Assembly: GCA_035353055.1 (NCBI GenBank)
Contig: DAOPYW010000008.1
Span: 1 to 47,881, forward strand
Reading direction: 5' to 3'
Source of the DNA: JAAYDH01 sp035353055
Lineage (GTDB): Bacteria; Bacillota_I; Bacilli_A; RFN20; CAG-826
DNA length: 47,881 nucleotides
Part shown: one piece after another, positions 15,673 to 23,822 of the stretch
How the letters are laid out: each line of letters begins with the position of its first letter
How positions within the stretch are numbered: the stretch's first letter is position 1
Made by a program: the position numbers and the translations under genes
The notes under the pieces: model-generated
What the model was told of the DNA's origin: nothing
Seen by the model: only the letters and a program-made list of their open reading frames with translations
The model's database searches: none

Positions 15673-16440
15673 ATGAAGGGAAGAGATTTATTAATCTATC
15701 TAGCCATCAAATATAACGGAACATGGAATGATATCTACGCTGCCATTTCTCGCCGCGAAATCGTCAACCCGCAAGATGTGATAGAAGAAAACGCTCAGCT
15801 GACTTGCCAGACATTGACCATTTTGGATGAGAATTATCCCGAAAGCTTTAAGAGCGTTCATCATCCTCCCTTTGTTCTCTTTTATTATGGGGATATTAAC
15901 TTGCTATCTGATTATAAGAAAAATGTCGCGGTGATTGGTTCAAGAGAGCACAGTGAATACGGTAAAAGAATGACCGAAAAGATCGTCAAAGAAATATCTG
16001 GTAAGGTCAATATTGTTTCCGGCTTAGCTCGAGGCATCGATGCGATAAGCCATCAGGAATGCCTCGCTAACAACGGGCATACTATTGCAATCCTTGGGAG
16101 TGGCATTGATTATTGCTATCCAAAAAACAACCAAAACTTATATGAAGAGATTAAGAAAAATCATCTCTTAATTAGTGAATATCCTAAGCGATGTGAACCC
16201 AAAAAAGAGAATTTCCCCGAGAGGAATCGCCTCATCGCTGCTTGCAGCAGTGCAGTGGTGGTCACCGAGGCAAAAGCTAAAAGCGGAACGATTATTACTG
16301 TCGGTCACATGCTAGATCTCGGAAGGGAAGTTCTCTGCGTTCCTCATCGCGCTGATGAAGCCAGTCAATGCAATCGCTTAATTGCTGGTGGGGCGACCTT
16401 AGTGGAAAATGGCGAGGACGTTCTTTTCGCGATTCAGTAG
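15673..16440 (+). CDS. dprA: DNA-processing protein DprA/Smf
   Basis: A 255-residue DprA, somewhat shorter than Bacillus DprA (297) and lacking an obvious C-terminal winged-helix extension. The Rossmann-like core carries VAVIGSREHSEYGKRM (about 92-107), IVSGLARGIDAISHQE, IAILGSGIDYCYP and a serine-rich AACSSAVVVTEAKAKSGT. In transformable species DprA loads RecA on incoming single-stranded DNA; homologues also occur in genomes without competence. It lies between rnhB and topA as in Bacillus. Its ribosome binding site is inside a hairpin. Confidence 0.92.
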   Translation: MKGRDLLIYLAIKYNGTWNDIYAAISRREIVNPQDVIEENAQLTCQTLTILDENYPESFKSVHHPPFVLFYYGDINLLSDYKKNVAVIGSREHSEYGKRMTEKIVKEISGKVNIVSGLARGIDAISHQECLANNGHTIAILGSGIDYCYPKNNQNLYEEIKKNHLLISEYPKRCEPKKENFPERNRLIAACSSAVVVTEAKAKSGTIITVGHMLDLGREVLCVPHRADEASQCNRLIAGGATLVENGEDVLFAIQ

Positions 16441-16495
16441 TTAGAAAAAAACGAAAATAATTAATATATCATTATTAATAAGGATATAAGGAGAC

Positions 16496-16528
16496 ATGAG
16501 TGTTGACATTGATCAATTAAATCACTAA
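16496..16528 (+). CDS. Possible 10-codon upstream ORF before topA
   Basis: ATG to TAA encodes MSVDIDQLNH and is preceded by AAGGAG two bases away. It overlaps the -35 and spacer of the topA promoter, so it would only be translated on read-through mRNA from upstream. Very short; may be chance. Confidence 0.2.
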   Translation: MSVDIDQLNH

Positions 16529-16531
16529 TAT
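16503..16531 (+). promoter_or_regulatory. topA promoter
   Basis: TTGACA at 16503-16508, a 17-base spacer and TAATAT at 16526-16531. Predicted start near 16538, 14 bases before the topA ATG. Confidence 0.8.
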
Positions 16532-16551
16532 TTTGCATTGATAGGAAATTT

Positions 16552-18663
16552 ATGAAATTAGTTATTGTTGAATCCCCCACCAAGTGCCAGACCATCGAAA
16601 GATATCTCGGATCTGAATATAAAGTCGTTGCCTCTCGCGGTCATATTCGCGACCTTTCTACGAGTGGCAAAGGCGGTTTAGGCGTCGATATTCCAGCCGG
16701 TTTTATCCCGACCTACATCATTAGCAAAGATAAACTACATATTGTTCGTGATTTAAAGGCTTTTGCCAATAAATCTGATGAAGTTATTCTTGCCACCGAC
16801 CCTGATCGCGAAGGCGAAGCCATTGCTTGGCATCTTGCCAAAGTTTTGAATCTGCCCATCGAGAGCACCAAGAGATTGGAATTCCATGAAATCACTCGCG
16901 ATTCAATCAGCACCGCGATGGTTGCTCCAAGAAACATCGACATGAATTTAGTGGAGAGCCAAGAAACCCGCCGCATCCTCGACAGGATTATTGGGTTCCG
17001 CTTATCCTCTTTAATATATAAGAAGATTCACTCTCGCTCCGCTGGCCGTGTCCAAAGCGCTGCGCTCAGATTAATCTATGATCACGAGATGGAAATCGAA
17101 AAATTTGTCAGCGAAGAATACTGGAACATTAACACCGCTATTATGATTGGAGAGAAGCAATTCAACCCCTCATTCAGCGCTCTTAATGACAAAGCTGTCA
17201 CGCTTCACAACGAAAGCGAGGCCCAGGCAGTATTGGATAAAATACCGGAAAGCTTAAAGGTTATCTCTGTTTCTAGTTCTTTTAGGACTAAAGAGAGCAA
17301 AGTTCCCTTCTCCACCTCCACTCTTCAGCAAGAAGCTTTTTCTCGCTTGAAGTTCAAAACTAAAAAGACTCAATTAATTGCTCAGCAATTGTATGAAGGC
17401 ATCAATGTTGGAGGAGAGCATGTTGGTCTCATCACTTATATGAGAACCGATTCCACTCGCCTCTCTCTTACTTTTATCAATCGCGCGATGAGCTATATCA
17501 CCGAAACCTATGGAAGCGATTACCTCGGGCATCCAAAGCAAATCAAAGCTGTCGGCATCACCCAAGATGCACACGAGGCTATTCGCCCAACTGCTAATCA
17601 CCGCACTCCCGAATCTGTTAAACAATACTTAACCACCGATCAATACAATCTCTACAAATTAATTTATAATCGCTCACTAGCTTCCTTGATGAAAGCTAAA
17701 AAAGAGCAGGTTCTAAATATAGCTTTAGGTGCAAATGATTTAACCTTCAAACTTGAATTATCACACACGGTATTTAAGGGATACGAAGTCGTCTGGGAAG
17801 ACCGAGATGATAGCAAAGACTATCGCGGTGAGTTCCCTCAGATCAATGAAGGCGATTCCGTACAGGTTGTTCTAAAAGAAAAGGAACAAAAATTCACTCA
17901 GCCGCCAGCACATTATTCCGAAGCTAAACTAGTGAAGCTGATGGAAGAAGTCGGCATTGGACGCCCTTCGACCTATTCTTCGACCATCGAGACTTTAAAA
18001 CAAAGAAAATATATCAATAACAACGCTGGTATTCTCACGATTACTGATCAGGGAAAAAAGACCGCGATTGTCTTAGGAAAATATTTCCCCGAAATCGTCG
18101 ATGCGAAATACACTGCCCAGATGGAATCGAAACTCGACAACGTTCAAGAAGGCAATGAATCCCGCATTAAAACTCTCACTGACTTTTATTTCCCCTTTGA
18201 GGAGCGCGTCAAAGTTGCCTATGAAAAAATGTATCCTGATGAGCCAGAAAAAACCGGAGAGATCTGCCCTCGCTGTGGAGCGGCATTGGTTTTGAAAAAA
18301 GGCAAGAACGGAATGTTCACTGGGTGCTCCAACTTCCCCAGCTGCCGATATGTCAAAAAAGAGGAGACTGCTCCTGCCAAAGAAACGGGAGAAAAATGTC
18401 CGCTTTGTGGCAAGCCACTCGTCGAGCGCAAATCTGCAAAAGGCACAACTTTCATCGCGTGCTCTGGCTATCCAAAATGCCGATACATCAAAGCCGAAGA
18501 AAAAACTTCCATTGTTTATAAAGAAGAAGATTTCGTCAAGAAATGTCCAAAGTGCGGCGGAAACTTAGTGAAAAAGAAGGGCCGTTATGGCAACTTCCTT
18601 GGATGCACTAATTATCCGACCTGCAATTACATGGAAAAAATAGAGAAAAAGAAACGGATTTAG
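16552..18663 (+). CDS. topA: DNA topoisomerase I
   Basis: A 703-residue type IA topoisomerase that relaxes negative supercoils. The N-terminal TOPRIM domain is MKLVIVESPTKCQTIERYL with LATDPDREGEAIAWHL (about residues 80-95). The catalytic Tyr is in LITYMRTDSTRLS (Tyr296). Three C-terminal four-cysteine zinc ribbons follow, near residues 572-601, 616-645 and 665-693, each of the form CPxCG to CxxYPxC or CxNFPSC. AGGA precedes the start. It has its own promoter and a terminator at the stop codon. Confidence 0.96.
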   Translation: MKLVIVESPTKCQTIERYLGSEYKVVASRGHIRDLSTSGKGGLGVDIPAGFIPTYIISKDKLHIVRDLKAFANKSDEVILATDPDREGEAIAWHLAKVLNLPIESTKRLEFHEITRDSISTAMVAPRNIDMNLVESQETRRILDRIIGFRLSSLIYKKIHSRSAGRVQSAALRLIYDHEMEIEKFVSEEYWNINTAIMIGEKQFNPSFSALNDKAVTLHNESEAQAVLDKIPESLKVISVSSSFRTKESKVPFSTSTLQQEAFSRLKFKTKKTQLIAQQLYEGINVGGEHVGLITYMRTDSTRLSLTFINRAMSYITETYGSDYLGHPKQIKAVGITQDAHEAIRPTANHRTPESVKQYLTTDQYNLYKLIYNRSLASLMKAKKEQVLNIALGANDLTFKLELSHTVFKGYEVVWEDRDDSKDYRGEFPQINEGDSVQVVLKEKEQKFTQPPAHYSEAKLVKLMEEVGIGRPSTYSSTIETLKQRKYINNNAGILTITDQGKKTAIVLGKYFPEIVDAKYTAQMESKLDNVQEGNESRIKTLTDFYFPFEERVKVAYEKMYPDEPEKTGEICPRCGAALVLKKGKNGMFTGCSNFPSCRYVKKEETAPAKETGEKCPLCGKPLVERKSAKGTTFIACSGYPKCRYIKAEEKTSIVYKEEDFVKKCPKCGGNLVKKKGRYGNFLGCTNYPTCNYMEKIEKKKRI

Positions 18664-18677
18664 GTCCGTTTTTCTTT
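18652..18677 (+). terminator. topA terminator
   Basis: The stem AAACGGA/TCCGTTT (18652-18658 with 18665-18671) is followed by a T-rich tail. The loop contains the topA stop codon TAG. Confidence 0.75.
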
Positions 18678-18686
18678 TCTTTCGAG

Positions 18687-18692
18687 TATGAT
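18687..18692 (+). promoter_or_regulatory. -10 box of xerC (predicted leaderless)
   Basis: TATGAT ends 6 bases before the xerC ATG, so the predicted +1 (18699) is the A of the ATG. No good -35 or extended -10 was seen, so support is weaker than for lepB or the gene at 42880. Confidence 0.4.
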
Positions 18693-18698
18693 GTTCTT

Positions 18699-19616
18699 AT
18701 GAATAGGCCAGCCAAAGAATTTCTGAATCATTTAAAAGATGAGCGAAACTATTCGCTTGAGACTGTCGATAGTTATCGACGGGACATCGAAAAGTTTTTT
18801 GCTTTTCTCGAAAAAGAAGGAATTTTGATGGATCAGGTTAATTTATTAGTTATACGTAATTTTCTCAGCCAAGAAATGCAAAATGGAGTGAGCAAACGCT
18901 CTTGCAAGAGGAGACTATCTGCTCTCAGACATTTTTACTCTTACTTGGTCAATATGGATTACGTCTCAGCGAATCCATTTGCTCTCATCACCGCTCCTCG
19001 CACTGATAAGCGATATCCGCATTTTCTTTATCAGGAGCAAATTTCAGACCTTCTCAGCGCCAACTCAAGGCGAGAAGATGAACTCGCACTTCGCGACCAA
19101 GCAATTTTGATGATGCTATACTACTGCGGAACTCGAGCGAGCGAGCTCGTCAATCTTGATGTCCAAGATATCAATTTAAAGACTAGAATGGCCCGCGTTT
19201 TTGGCAAAGGGCGAAAAGAGAGATTGCTTCCTTTCACTAATGAATGTCGCGATGCGATCTCGGTTTATATTCAAGAGCAAAGAGGTGTCTTACTTGCAAA
19301 GAGCAAGGAAATGACCCCCGCCTTATTTTTGAGCGACAAGGGTCAGCGCTTAACCACTCGCGGTTTAGAATTTATTTTGACCAACATCGAAAAAAAGACC
19401 GGTGATTATTTCGGGCTTCATCCCCATATCTTTCGCCACAGTTTTGCTACCCACCTATTGGAGAATGGAGCAGACCTCCGAGTCATCCAAGAACTGCTTG
19501 GCCACGCTAGCATTAATGCTACCCAGGTCTACACTCATGTCACTGAAGAAGCCAAGAAAAAAATCTATGCCGAGGCTTTTCCGCGAGCCAAAAAACCAAA
19601 AGTTGATGATAAATAA
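18699..19616 (+). CDS. xerC: Tyrosine recombinase XerC
   Basis: A 305-residue tyrosine recombinase. The N-terminal SAM-like core-binding domain (about 1-90, FLNHLKDERNYSLETVDSYR) is followed by the catalytic domain. It has Arg in YYCGTRASELVNL, Lys in FGKGRKERLLPF, HIFRHSFATHLLE, the LLGHASI His and nucleophile Tyr278 in QVYTHVT. XerC-type enzymes resolve chromosome dimers at dif with a partner. Its place after topA matches Bacillus, where trmFO lies between, so it is probably the housekeeping enzyme rather than a phage integrase. No Shine-Dalgarno. Confidence 0.88.
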   Translation: MNRPAKEFLNHLKDERNYSLETVDSYRRDIEKFFAFLEKEGILMDQVNLLVIRNFLSQEMQNGVSKRSCKRRLSALRHFYSYLVNMDYVSANPFALITAPRTDKRYPHFLYQEQISDLLSANSRREDELALRDQAILMMLYYCGTRASELVNLDVQDINLKTRMARVFGKGRKERLLPFTNECRDAISVYIQEQRGVLLAKSKEMTPALFLSDKGQRLTTRGLEFILTNIEKKTGDYFGLHPHIFRHSFATHLLENGADLRVIQELLGHASINATQVYTHVTEEAKKKIYAEAFPRAKKPKVDDK

Positions 19617-19617
19617 C

Positions 19618-19646
19618 TTGTTATAGTTATTACCCTTTGATAGAAT
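19618..19646 (+). promoter_or_regulatory. rpsB-tsf promoter
   Basis: TTGTTA at 19618-19623, a 17-base spacer and TAGAAT at 19641-19646. Predicted start near 19653. Confidence 0.6.
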
Positions 19647-19652
19647 AATTGA

Positions 19653-19774
19653 CGCTGTGAATATATCACAGACTACACACACTGCGAATTGAACTCCCTT
19701 TGTGCTCGGCCAAAATGGCTTGAGTGGTTGAGTTTTTAGAAACAGTGGAGGTTAAACATAAGGAGGCTCATATT
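19653..19774 (+). promoter_or_regulatory. Structured rpsB mRNA leader
   Basis: About 120 untranslated bases with nested pairings: CACTG (19680-19684) with CAGTG (19743-19747), GAACTC (19691-19696) with GAGTTT (19730-19735), and inner GGCCA/TGGCT. A separate palindromic CTGTGA/TCACAG hairpin lies at 19655-19671. Such leaders before rpsB are often autoregulated by S2. Inferred from pairing only. Confidence 0.5.
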
Positions 19775-20830
19775 ATGAGTGAAGAAAAGATAGTTGTTGC
19801 TGAAGTCGAAGAAGAAGCTCCAGTAGCAGCCGCTGCCCCAACAATGGCAGCCGTCGTGCATGATCCTGATGCACCAGTCATTACCATGAAGAAATTATTG
19901 GAAGCTGGCGCACATTTCGGACACCAAACCCGCCGTTGGAATCCAAAAATGAAAAAGTACATCTATGGAGCCAGAAATGGTGTCTATATTATCGACTTGG
20001 CCAAGACAGTTGATTTGATCTCTGTTGCCTACAAAGCCATGAAAGAAATCGTCGATAATGGTGGCAAAATCTTATTTGTCGGAACCAAAAAGCAATGCCA
20101 AGAAGCCGTTCAAGCTGAAGCTTTGCGCTCTGGTTCATTCTACATGACTAATCACTGGCTTGGTGGCACCTTAACCAACTTTAAGACCATTCAAGGTCGC
20201 ATTAGATACTTGAAGGAACTTCAAAGAAGAGAAGAAGAAGGCGAATTAGACCTCCTTCCTAAAAAAGAAGCCGCTGAATTAAGAAAGCAAAAAGATAAAC
20301 TCGCGAAGAACTTAGAGGGCATCAAAGAGATGCGCCGCATTCCTAACGCTGTCTTTGTGGTCGATCCACGCATCGAGCACAATGCTGTCGCTGAAGCTCG
20401 CAAATTGAATATCCCTGTCTTCGCTATCGTCGATACTAACAGTGATCCCGATGTCGTGGATTACGTCTTACCAGCCAATGACGATGCCATCCGCTCTGTC
20501 AGCCTAATTCTCGCTGTCATCGCTGATGCAATCGTCGAGAGTAAGGGTGGCTTACCAGTCGTCGCTTACGTCAAAGACGAAGGCGAAGAAGTGACCATGA
20601 AAGATGTCATCCGTCAGACCGATAAAGAGAATGCTGAGAAATTAGCTCGCATTCGCGCTGAGAGACAAGCTCGCCAAGAAGCTTATGACCGCGACCAAAA
20701 CGCCCGCGGTTTCCAAAGAGGAGATGAGGGCAAGAGATACACTCCTCGCCATCCATTTACTAAGAGAGGCGACGAAGTTAAACCTGCCGACGCTCAACCC
20801 CTTGAAGAAAAAGTAGAGGAGAGCAAATAA
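19775..20830 (+). CDS. rpsB: 30S ribosomal protein S2, with long terminal extensions
   Basis: A 351-residue S2; the family norm is about 230-260. The core begins at VITMKKLLEAGAHFGHQTRRWNPKMKKYIYG (about residue 35) and includes FVGTKKQCQE, MTNHWLGGTLTNFKTI and NIPVFAIVDTNSDPD. An extra N-terminal stretch of about 35 residues is rich in Glu, Ala and Val, and a C-terminal tail of about 80 residues is highly charged (RIRAERQARQEAYDRDQ). ATG 19775 is set by AAGGAGG 8 bases upstream. It is translationally coupled to tsf (1-base overlap). Confidence 0.95.
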   Translation: MSEEKIVVAEVEEEAPVAAAAPTMAAVVHDPDAPVITMKKLLEAGAHFGHQTRRWNPKMKKYIYGARNGVYIIDLAKTVDLISVAYKAMKEIVDNGGKILFVGTKKQCQEAVQAEALRSGSFYMTNHWLGGTLTNFKTIQGRIRYLKELQRREEEGELDLLPKKEAAELRKQKDKLAKNLEGIKEMRRIPNAVFVVDPRIEHNAVAEARKLNIPVFAIVDTNSDPDVVDYVLPANDDAIRSVSLILAVIADAIVESKGGLPVVAYVKDEGEEVTMKDVIRQTDKENAEKLARIRAERQARQEAYDRDQNARGFQRGDEGKRYTPRHPFTKRGDEVKPADAQPLEEKVEESK

Positions 20831-21708
20831 TGGCTGAAAAAACATTAATAGAATTAATTAAAGATCTCCGCGAGAGAACTGGTGCCGGTCTCATGGATTG
20901 CAAGGCCGCTCTATTGGCCAATGGCAATGATTTAGATAAGGCCACTGACTACCTCCGCGAAAAAGGCTTAGCAAAGATGGCTAAAAAGGCCAATCGCATC
21001 GCGGCTGAAGGTTTGACATTTGTTCAAGCTTGCAGCAAATTAAAACTCGTATCCATCGTCGAAGTCAACTGCGAAACTGACTTTGTCGCTAAAGGCGATG
21101 CCTTCCATAATCTCACAGAAGCTGTTGCCAATTTAGTGTTGGATAACCAACCAAAAAGCATTGAAGAAGCGCGCGAGATGGCTTCACCATTATTTACTGA
21201 TGCCACCGTCAAACTCGGCGAAAAGCTTGAATTGAGACGCTTCGAATTACTAGATCAAAAAGATGGTCAAATGGTGGCCACTTATACTCACATGGGCGGA
21301 AAGATTTCCGTCGCTGTTGTTCTCGACAAACAAGATGCGGAATTCGGCAAGCAAATCGCGATGCACATCGCCGCTAACAATCCTTCCTACTTGCATATTG
21401 AAGATGTCCCACAAGACATTCTCCAACACGAGCAAGAAGTCGAATTAGCCGCCAGCAAAAACGATGAGAAATTAGCTAATAAACCACTTCCTGTTCTTGA
21501 GAAGATTATCGCTGGGAAAGTAAACAAGCACTTTGCAGAAATTACCTTATCGGCGCAACCTTTCCTCATTGATGATTCCAAAACTGTCGCTCAAGTCGAA
21601 AAAGAAAAGAACATCAAAGTTTTAAAATTTGTTCGTTACCAAGTCGGAGAAGGTATTGAGAAACGTCAAGACGACTTCGCTTGTGAAGTAATGAGCCAAG
21701 TTCATTAA
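20830..21708 (+). CDS. tsf: Elongation factor Ts
   Basis: A 292-residue EF-Ts, the nucleotide exchange factor for EF-Tu. The N-terminal UBA-like domain (LIKDLRERTGAGLMDCKAAL, about 6-50) is followed by the core with EVNCETDFVAKGDAFHNL (about 76-93) and a dimerisation region with YTHMGGKISVAVVLD. GAGGAG lies before the start, inside rpsB. A terminator follows. Confidence 0.96.
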   Translation: MAEKTLIELIKDLRERTGAGLMDCKAALLANGNDLDKATDYLREKGLAKMAKKANRIAAEGLTFVQACSKLKLVSIVEVNCETDFVAKGDAFHNLTEAVANLVLDNQPKSIEEAREMASPLFTDATVKLGEKLELRRFELLDQKDGQMVATYTHMGGKISVAVVLDKQDAEFGKQIAMHIAANNPSYLHIEDVPQDILQHEQEVELAASKNDEKLANKPLPVLEKIIAGKVNKHFAEITLSAQPFLIDDSKTVAQVEKEKNIKVLKFVRYQVGEGIEKRQDDFACEVMSQVH

Positions 21709-21714
21709 CCAATT

Positions 21715-21742
21715 AAGAAACACTTTAGTGTTTCTTTTTTTA
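21715..21742 (+). terminator. Terminator after tsf
   Basis: A 9-base-pair stem AAGAAACAC/GTGTTTCTT with a TTTA loop, then a T run. pyrH begins 12 bases later with no visible promoter, so read-through may feed pyrH-frr. Confidence 0.8.
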
Positions 21743-21753
21743 AAGGAGGTCCT

Positions 21754-22473
21754 ATGTATCAAAGAGTATTATTAAAGCTCAGCGGCGAAGCCCTGAAAGA
21801 GAAAACAGGCATGCAAATTATCGATGTTATTTCACTAGATAAAATCGCCAAAGCCATCCATTCCATTCACGGAAAACAAATCGAGATTTGCGTTGTCATC
21901 GGCGCGGGAAATATCTGGCGCGGTAAACTCGCGAGAGATATTGGAATCGAGGATGTTTCGGCGGACTATATGGGCATGCTCGGCACCGTTATCAACGCTG
22001 TCGCCTTAGCTTCCTCTTTAAAAAAATACGGAGTTGAAAGCCGCGTCTTATCAGCGATTCCCGCTATCGAAGGAGTGACCGAACCATACGATGTGGAAAA
22101 AGCCAATGCTGCCATGAAAGATGGCCAAGTTGTCTTCCTAGCCGGCGGTACAGGCAAACCCTTCTTTACTACTGATACAGCCGCAACTTTAAGAGCTCTC
22201 GAATTGCACTGCGATGCTATTCTGATGGGCAAGAACGGTGTGGATGGTGTCTACTCAAGCGACCCCACCAGCGATCCTCACGCGAAGTTCTTCCCTGTCA
22301 TCACCTATCAGCAAATGTTAGAAATGAAACTTCAAATCATGGACCTATCTGCGGTAGAATTAATTAAGGACCAAGATATCGAAATTCGTGTTTTCTCGAT
22401 GGCGGACCCCAATAATTTCCGCCGCGTCATCGAAGGAAGAGATATCGGAACTGTCTGCAAAAAAGGAGAATAA
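21754..22473 (+). CDS. pyrH: UMP kinase
   Basis: A 239-residue bacterial UMP kinase of the amino acid kinase fold, converting UMP to UDP with ATP. It begins MYQRVLLKLSGEALK and has VIGAGNIWRG (about residues 50-59), the DYMGMLGTVINA segment and VFLAGGTGKPFFTTDTAATLRA (about 128-149). AAAGGAGG precedes the ATG. It is 3 bases from frr, in the conserved rpsB-tsf-pyrH-frr order. Confidence 0.95.
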   Translation: MYQRVLLKLSGEALKEKTGMQIIDVISLDKIAKAIHSIHGKQIEICVVIGAGNIWRGKLARDIGIEDVSADYMGMLGTVINAVALASSLKKYGVESRVLSAIPAIEGVTEPYDVEKANAAMKDGQVVFLAGGTGKPFFTTDTAATLRALELHCDAILMGKNGVDGVYSSDPTSDPHAKFFPVITYQQMLEMKLQIMDLSAVELIKDQDIEIRVFSMADPNNFRRVIEGRDIGTVCKKGE

Positions 22474-22476
22474 ACT

Positions 22477-23022
22477 ATGGATGAAATCGTGCTTGATGCT
22501 CAACAGAGAATGGAAAAATCAGTTGAGTCATTCAAATCCACCCTTGTCACTTTAAGAACGGGAAGAGCAAATCCCGCGATGCTTTCAACATTGATGATTG
22601 ATTATTATGGGTCTCCGACTCCGGTCAATCAAATATCCTCCATCTCTGTCCCGGAACCTCGCCAGCTCTTGATCAAACCCTATGATCGCAATGACATGAA
22701 AGCCATTTTAACCGCCATAAACGCTTCAAATCTCGGCTTAAATCCCATCAATGAGGGAACGACCATCCGCCTGATGATTCCTCCTCTCAACGAAGAGAGA
22801 AGAAGAGATTTATCCAAGCAAGCGAAAAAATACGGCGAAGAAGCCAAAATCGCTGTCCGCAACATTCGACGCGATTACGTTGATCTGGTAAAAAGCGATG
22901 ACACTTATCCAGAAGATTATCAAAGAAAAATTCTCGATGATATCCAAAAAGTCACCGATGAGACCATCCAAAAAGTCGACGAGATTTGCCTAGAAAAAGA
23001 AAAAGAGATCATGATGGTATAA
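22477..23022 (+). CDS. frr: Ribosome recycling factor
   Basis: A 181-residue RRF that splits post-termination ribosomes with EF-G. It shows the family blocks TGRANPAMLSTLMIDYYG (about residues 27-44), TPVNQISSISVPEPRQL, INEGTTIRLMIPPLNEERRR and AKIAVRNIRRDYVD. AAAGGAG lies in the pyrH end. A strong terminator begins at its stop codon. Confidence 0.96.
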   Translation: MDEIVLDAQQRMEKSVESFKSTLVTLRTGRANPAMLSTLMIDYYGSPTPVNQISSISVPEPRQLLIKPYDRNDMKAILTAINASNLGLNPINEGTTIRLMIPPLNEERRRDLSKQAKKYGEEAKIAVRNIRRDYVDLVKSDDTYPEDYQRKILDDIQKVTDETIQKVDEICLEKEKEIMMV

Positions 23023-23046
23023 GGAAGGTTAAGCCTTCCTTTTTCT
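23021..23046 (+). terminator. frr terminator
   Basis: An 8-base-pair stem AAGGAAGG/CCTTCCTT (23021-23028 with 23034-23041) with a T-rich tail. It overlaps the frr stop codon. Confidence 0.85.
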
Positions 23047-23057
23047 TATATGTTTCT

Positions 23058-23085
23058 ATGACATTTTTCTATTTTTGTGTATACT
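23058..23085 (+). promoter_or_regulatory. uppS operon promoter
   Basis: ATGACA at 23058-23063, a 16-base spacer and TATACT at 23080-23085. Predicted start near 23092, leaving about 8 bases before an ATG that has no Shine-Dalgarno. Confidence 0.5.
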
Positions 23086-23099
23086 AAAATAGATTTATT

Positions 23100-23822
23100 A
23101 TGGCGAAGCAAACATCCTTAAAACATATTGCCTTCATCATGGATGGAAATGGAAGATGGGCTAAAGCCCGTGGCCTCCCGCGTTTTCTCGGTCACAAAGC
23201 GGGATGCGATCGCGTTATCGACATCTATGAAGAGTGCCGAGCTCAAGATGTCAAAGTGATGTCTCTATACGCTTTTTCCACCGAGAATTGGAATCGCCCA
23301 AAAAGCGAGATCAACCATCTTTTTAGGTATCTCGAAATCTTTTTTACCAAGCAGATTAATCGCATGATTAGAGAAGGATGCCAAATCAGGGCTTCCGGCG
23401 ATTTATCGCGCTTGCCAGCCAAGACTCAAAAAGTCGTGGAAGAAGCGATTGATAGAACCAAGGATTGCCGCGACTTTACTTTTAATATTTGCCTAAACTA
23501 TGGGGGAAAAGCCGAGCTAGTTCGCGCTTGCAAAAACTTTGCCGCCGATGTTCTTGAACATCAAAAAAATATCGAAGACCTCAATGCGGAAAATTTTGAG
23601 GATTACCTATATACGAAAGGATTGCCTCCCGTCGACTTGATGATCAGGACCAGCGGAGAGATGAGGACATCGAATTTCCTCCCTTGGCAACTAGCATATG
23701 CCGAATTTATATTTCCTCCGGTAACCTGGCCGGATTTTGATAAGCAGCAATTTAGGCTCGCTCTCGAAGAATATCACAAGCGGTCCCGCCGCTTTGGAGG
23801 CTTAACTAATGAAAAAGATTGA
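23100..23822 (+). CDS. uppS: Undecaprenyl diphosphate synthase (cis-prenyltransferase)
   Basis: A 240-residue cis-prenyltransferase that extends FPP with IPP to the C55 carrier lipid for cell-wall synthesis. The catalytic Asp is Asp15 in FIMDGNGRWAKARG. SLYAFSTENWNRP and the C-terminal LMIRTSGEMRTSNFLPWQLAYAEF (with the Glu-x-Arg type substrate site) are diagnostic. First gene of the uppS-cdsA-dxr-rseP-polC operon; it overlaps cdsA by 14 bases. The start has no Shine-Dalgarno. Confidence 0.95.
   Translation: MAKQTSLKHIAFIMDGNGRWAKARGLPRFLGHKAGCDRVIDIYEECRAQDVKVMSLYAFSTENWNRPKSEINHLFRYLEIFFTKQINRMIREGCQIRASGDLSRLPAKTQKVVEEAIDRTKDCRDFTFNICLNYGGKAELVRACKNFAADVLEHQKNIEDLNAENFEDYLYTKGLPPVDLMIRTSGEMRTSNFLPWQLAYAEFIFPPVTWPDFDKQQFRLALEEYHKRSRRFGGLTNEKD

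Noticed and set aside
18699..19616. Tyrosine recombinase as a mobile-element integrase
   Set aside because: It sits in the conserved topA-xerC-rpsB order, with no att repeats, phage genes or excisionase nearby.
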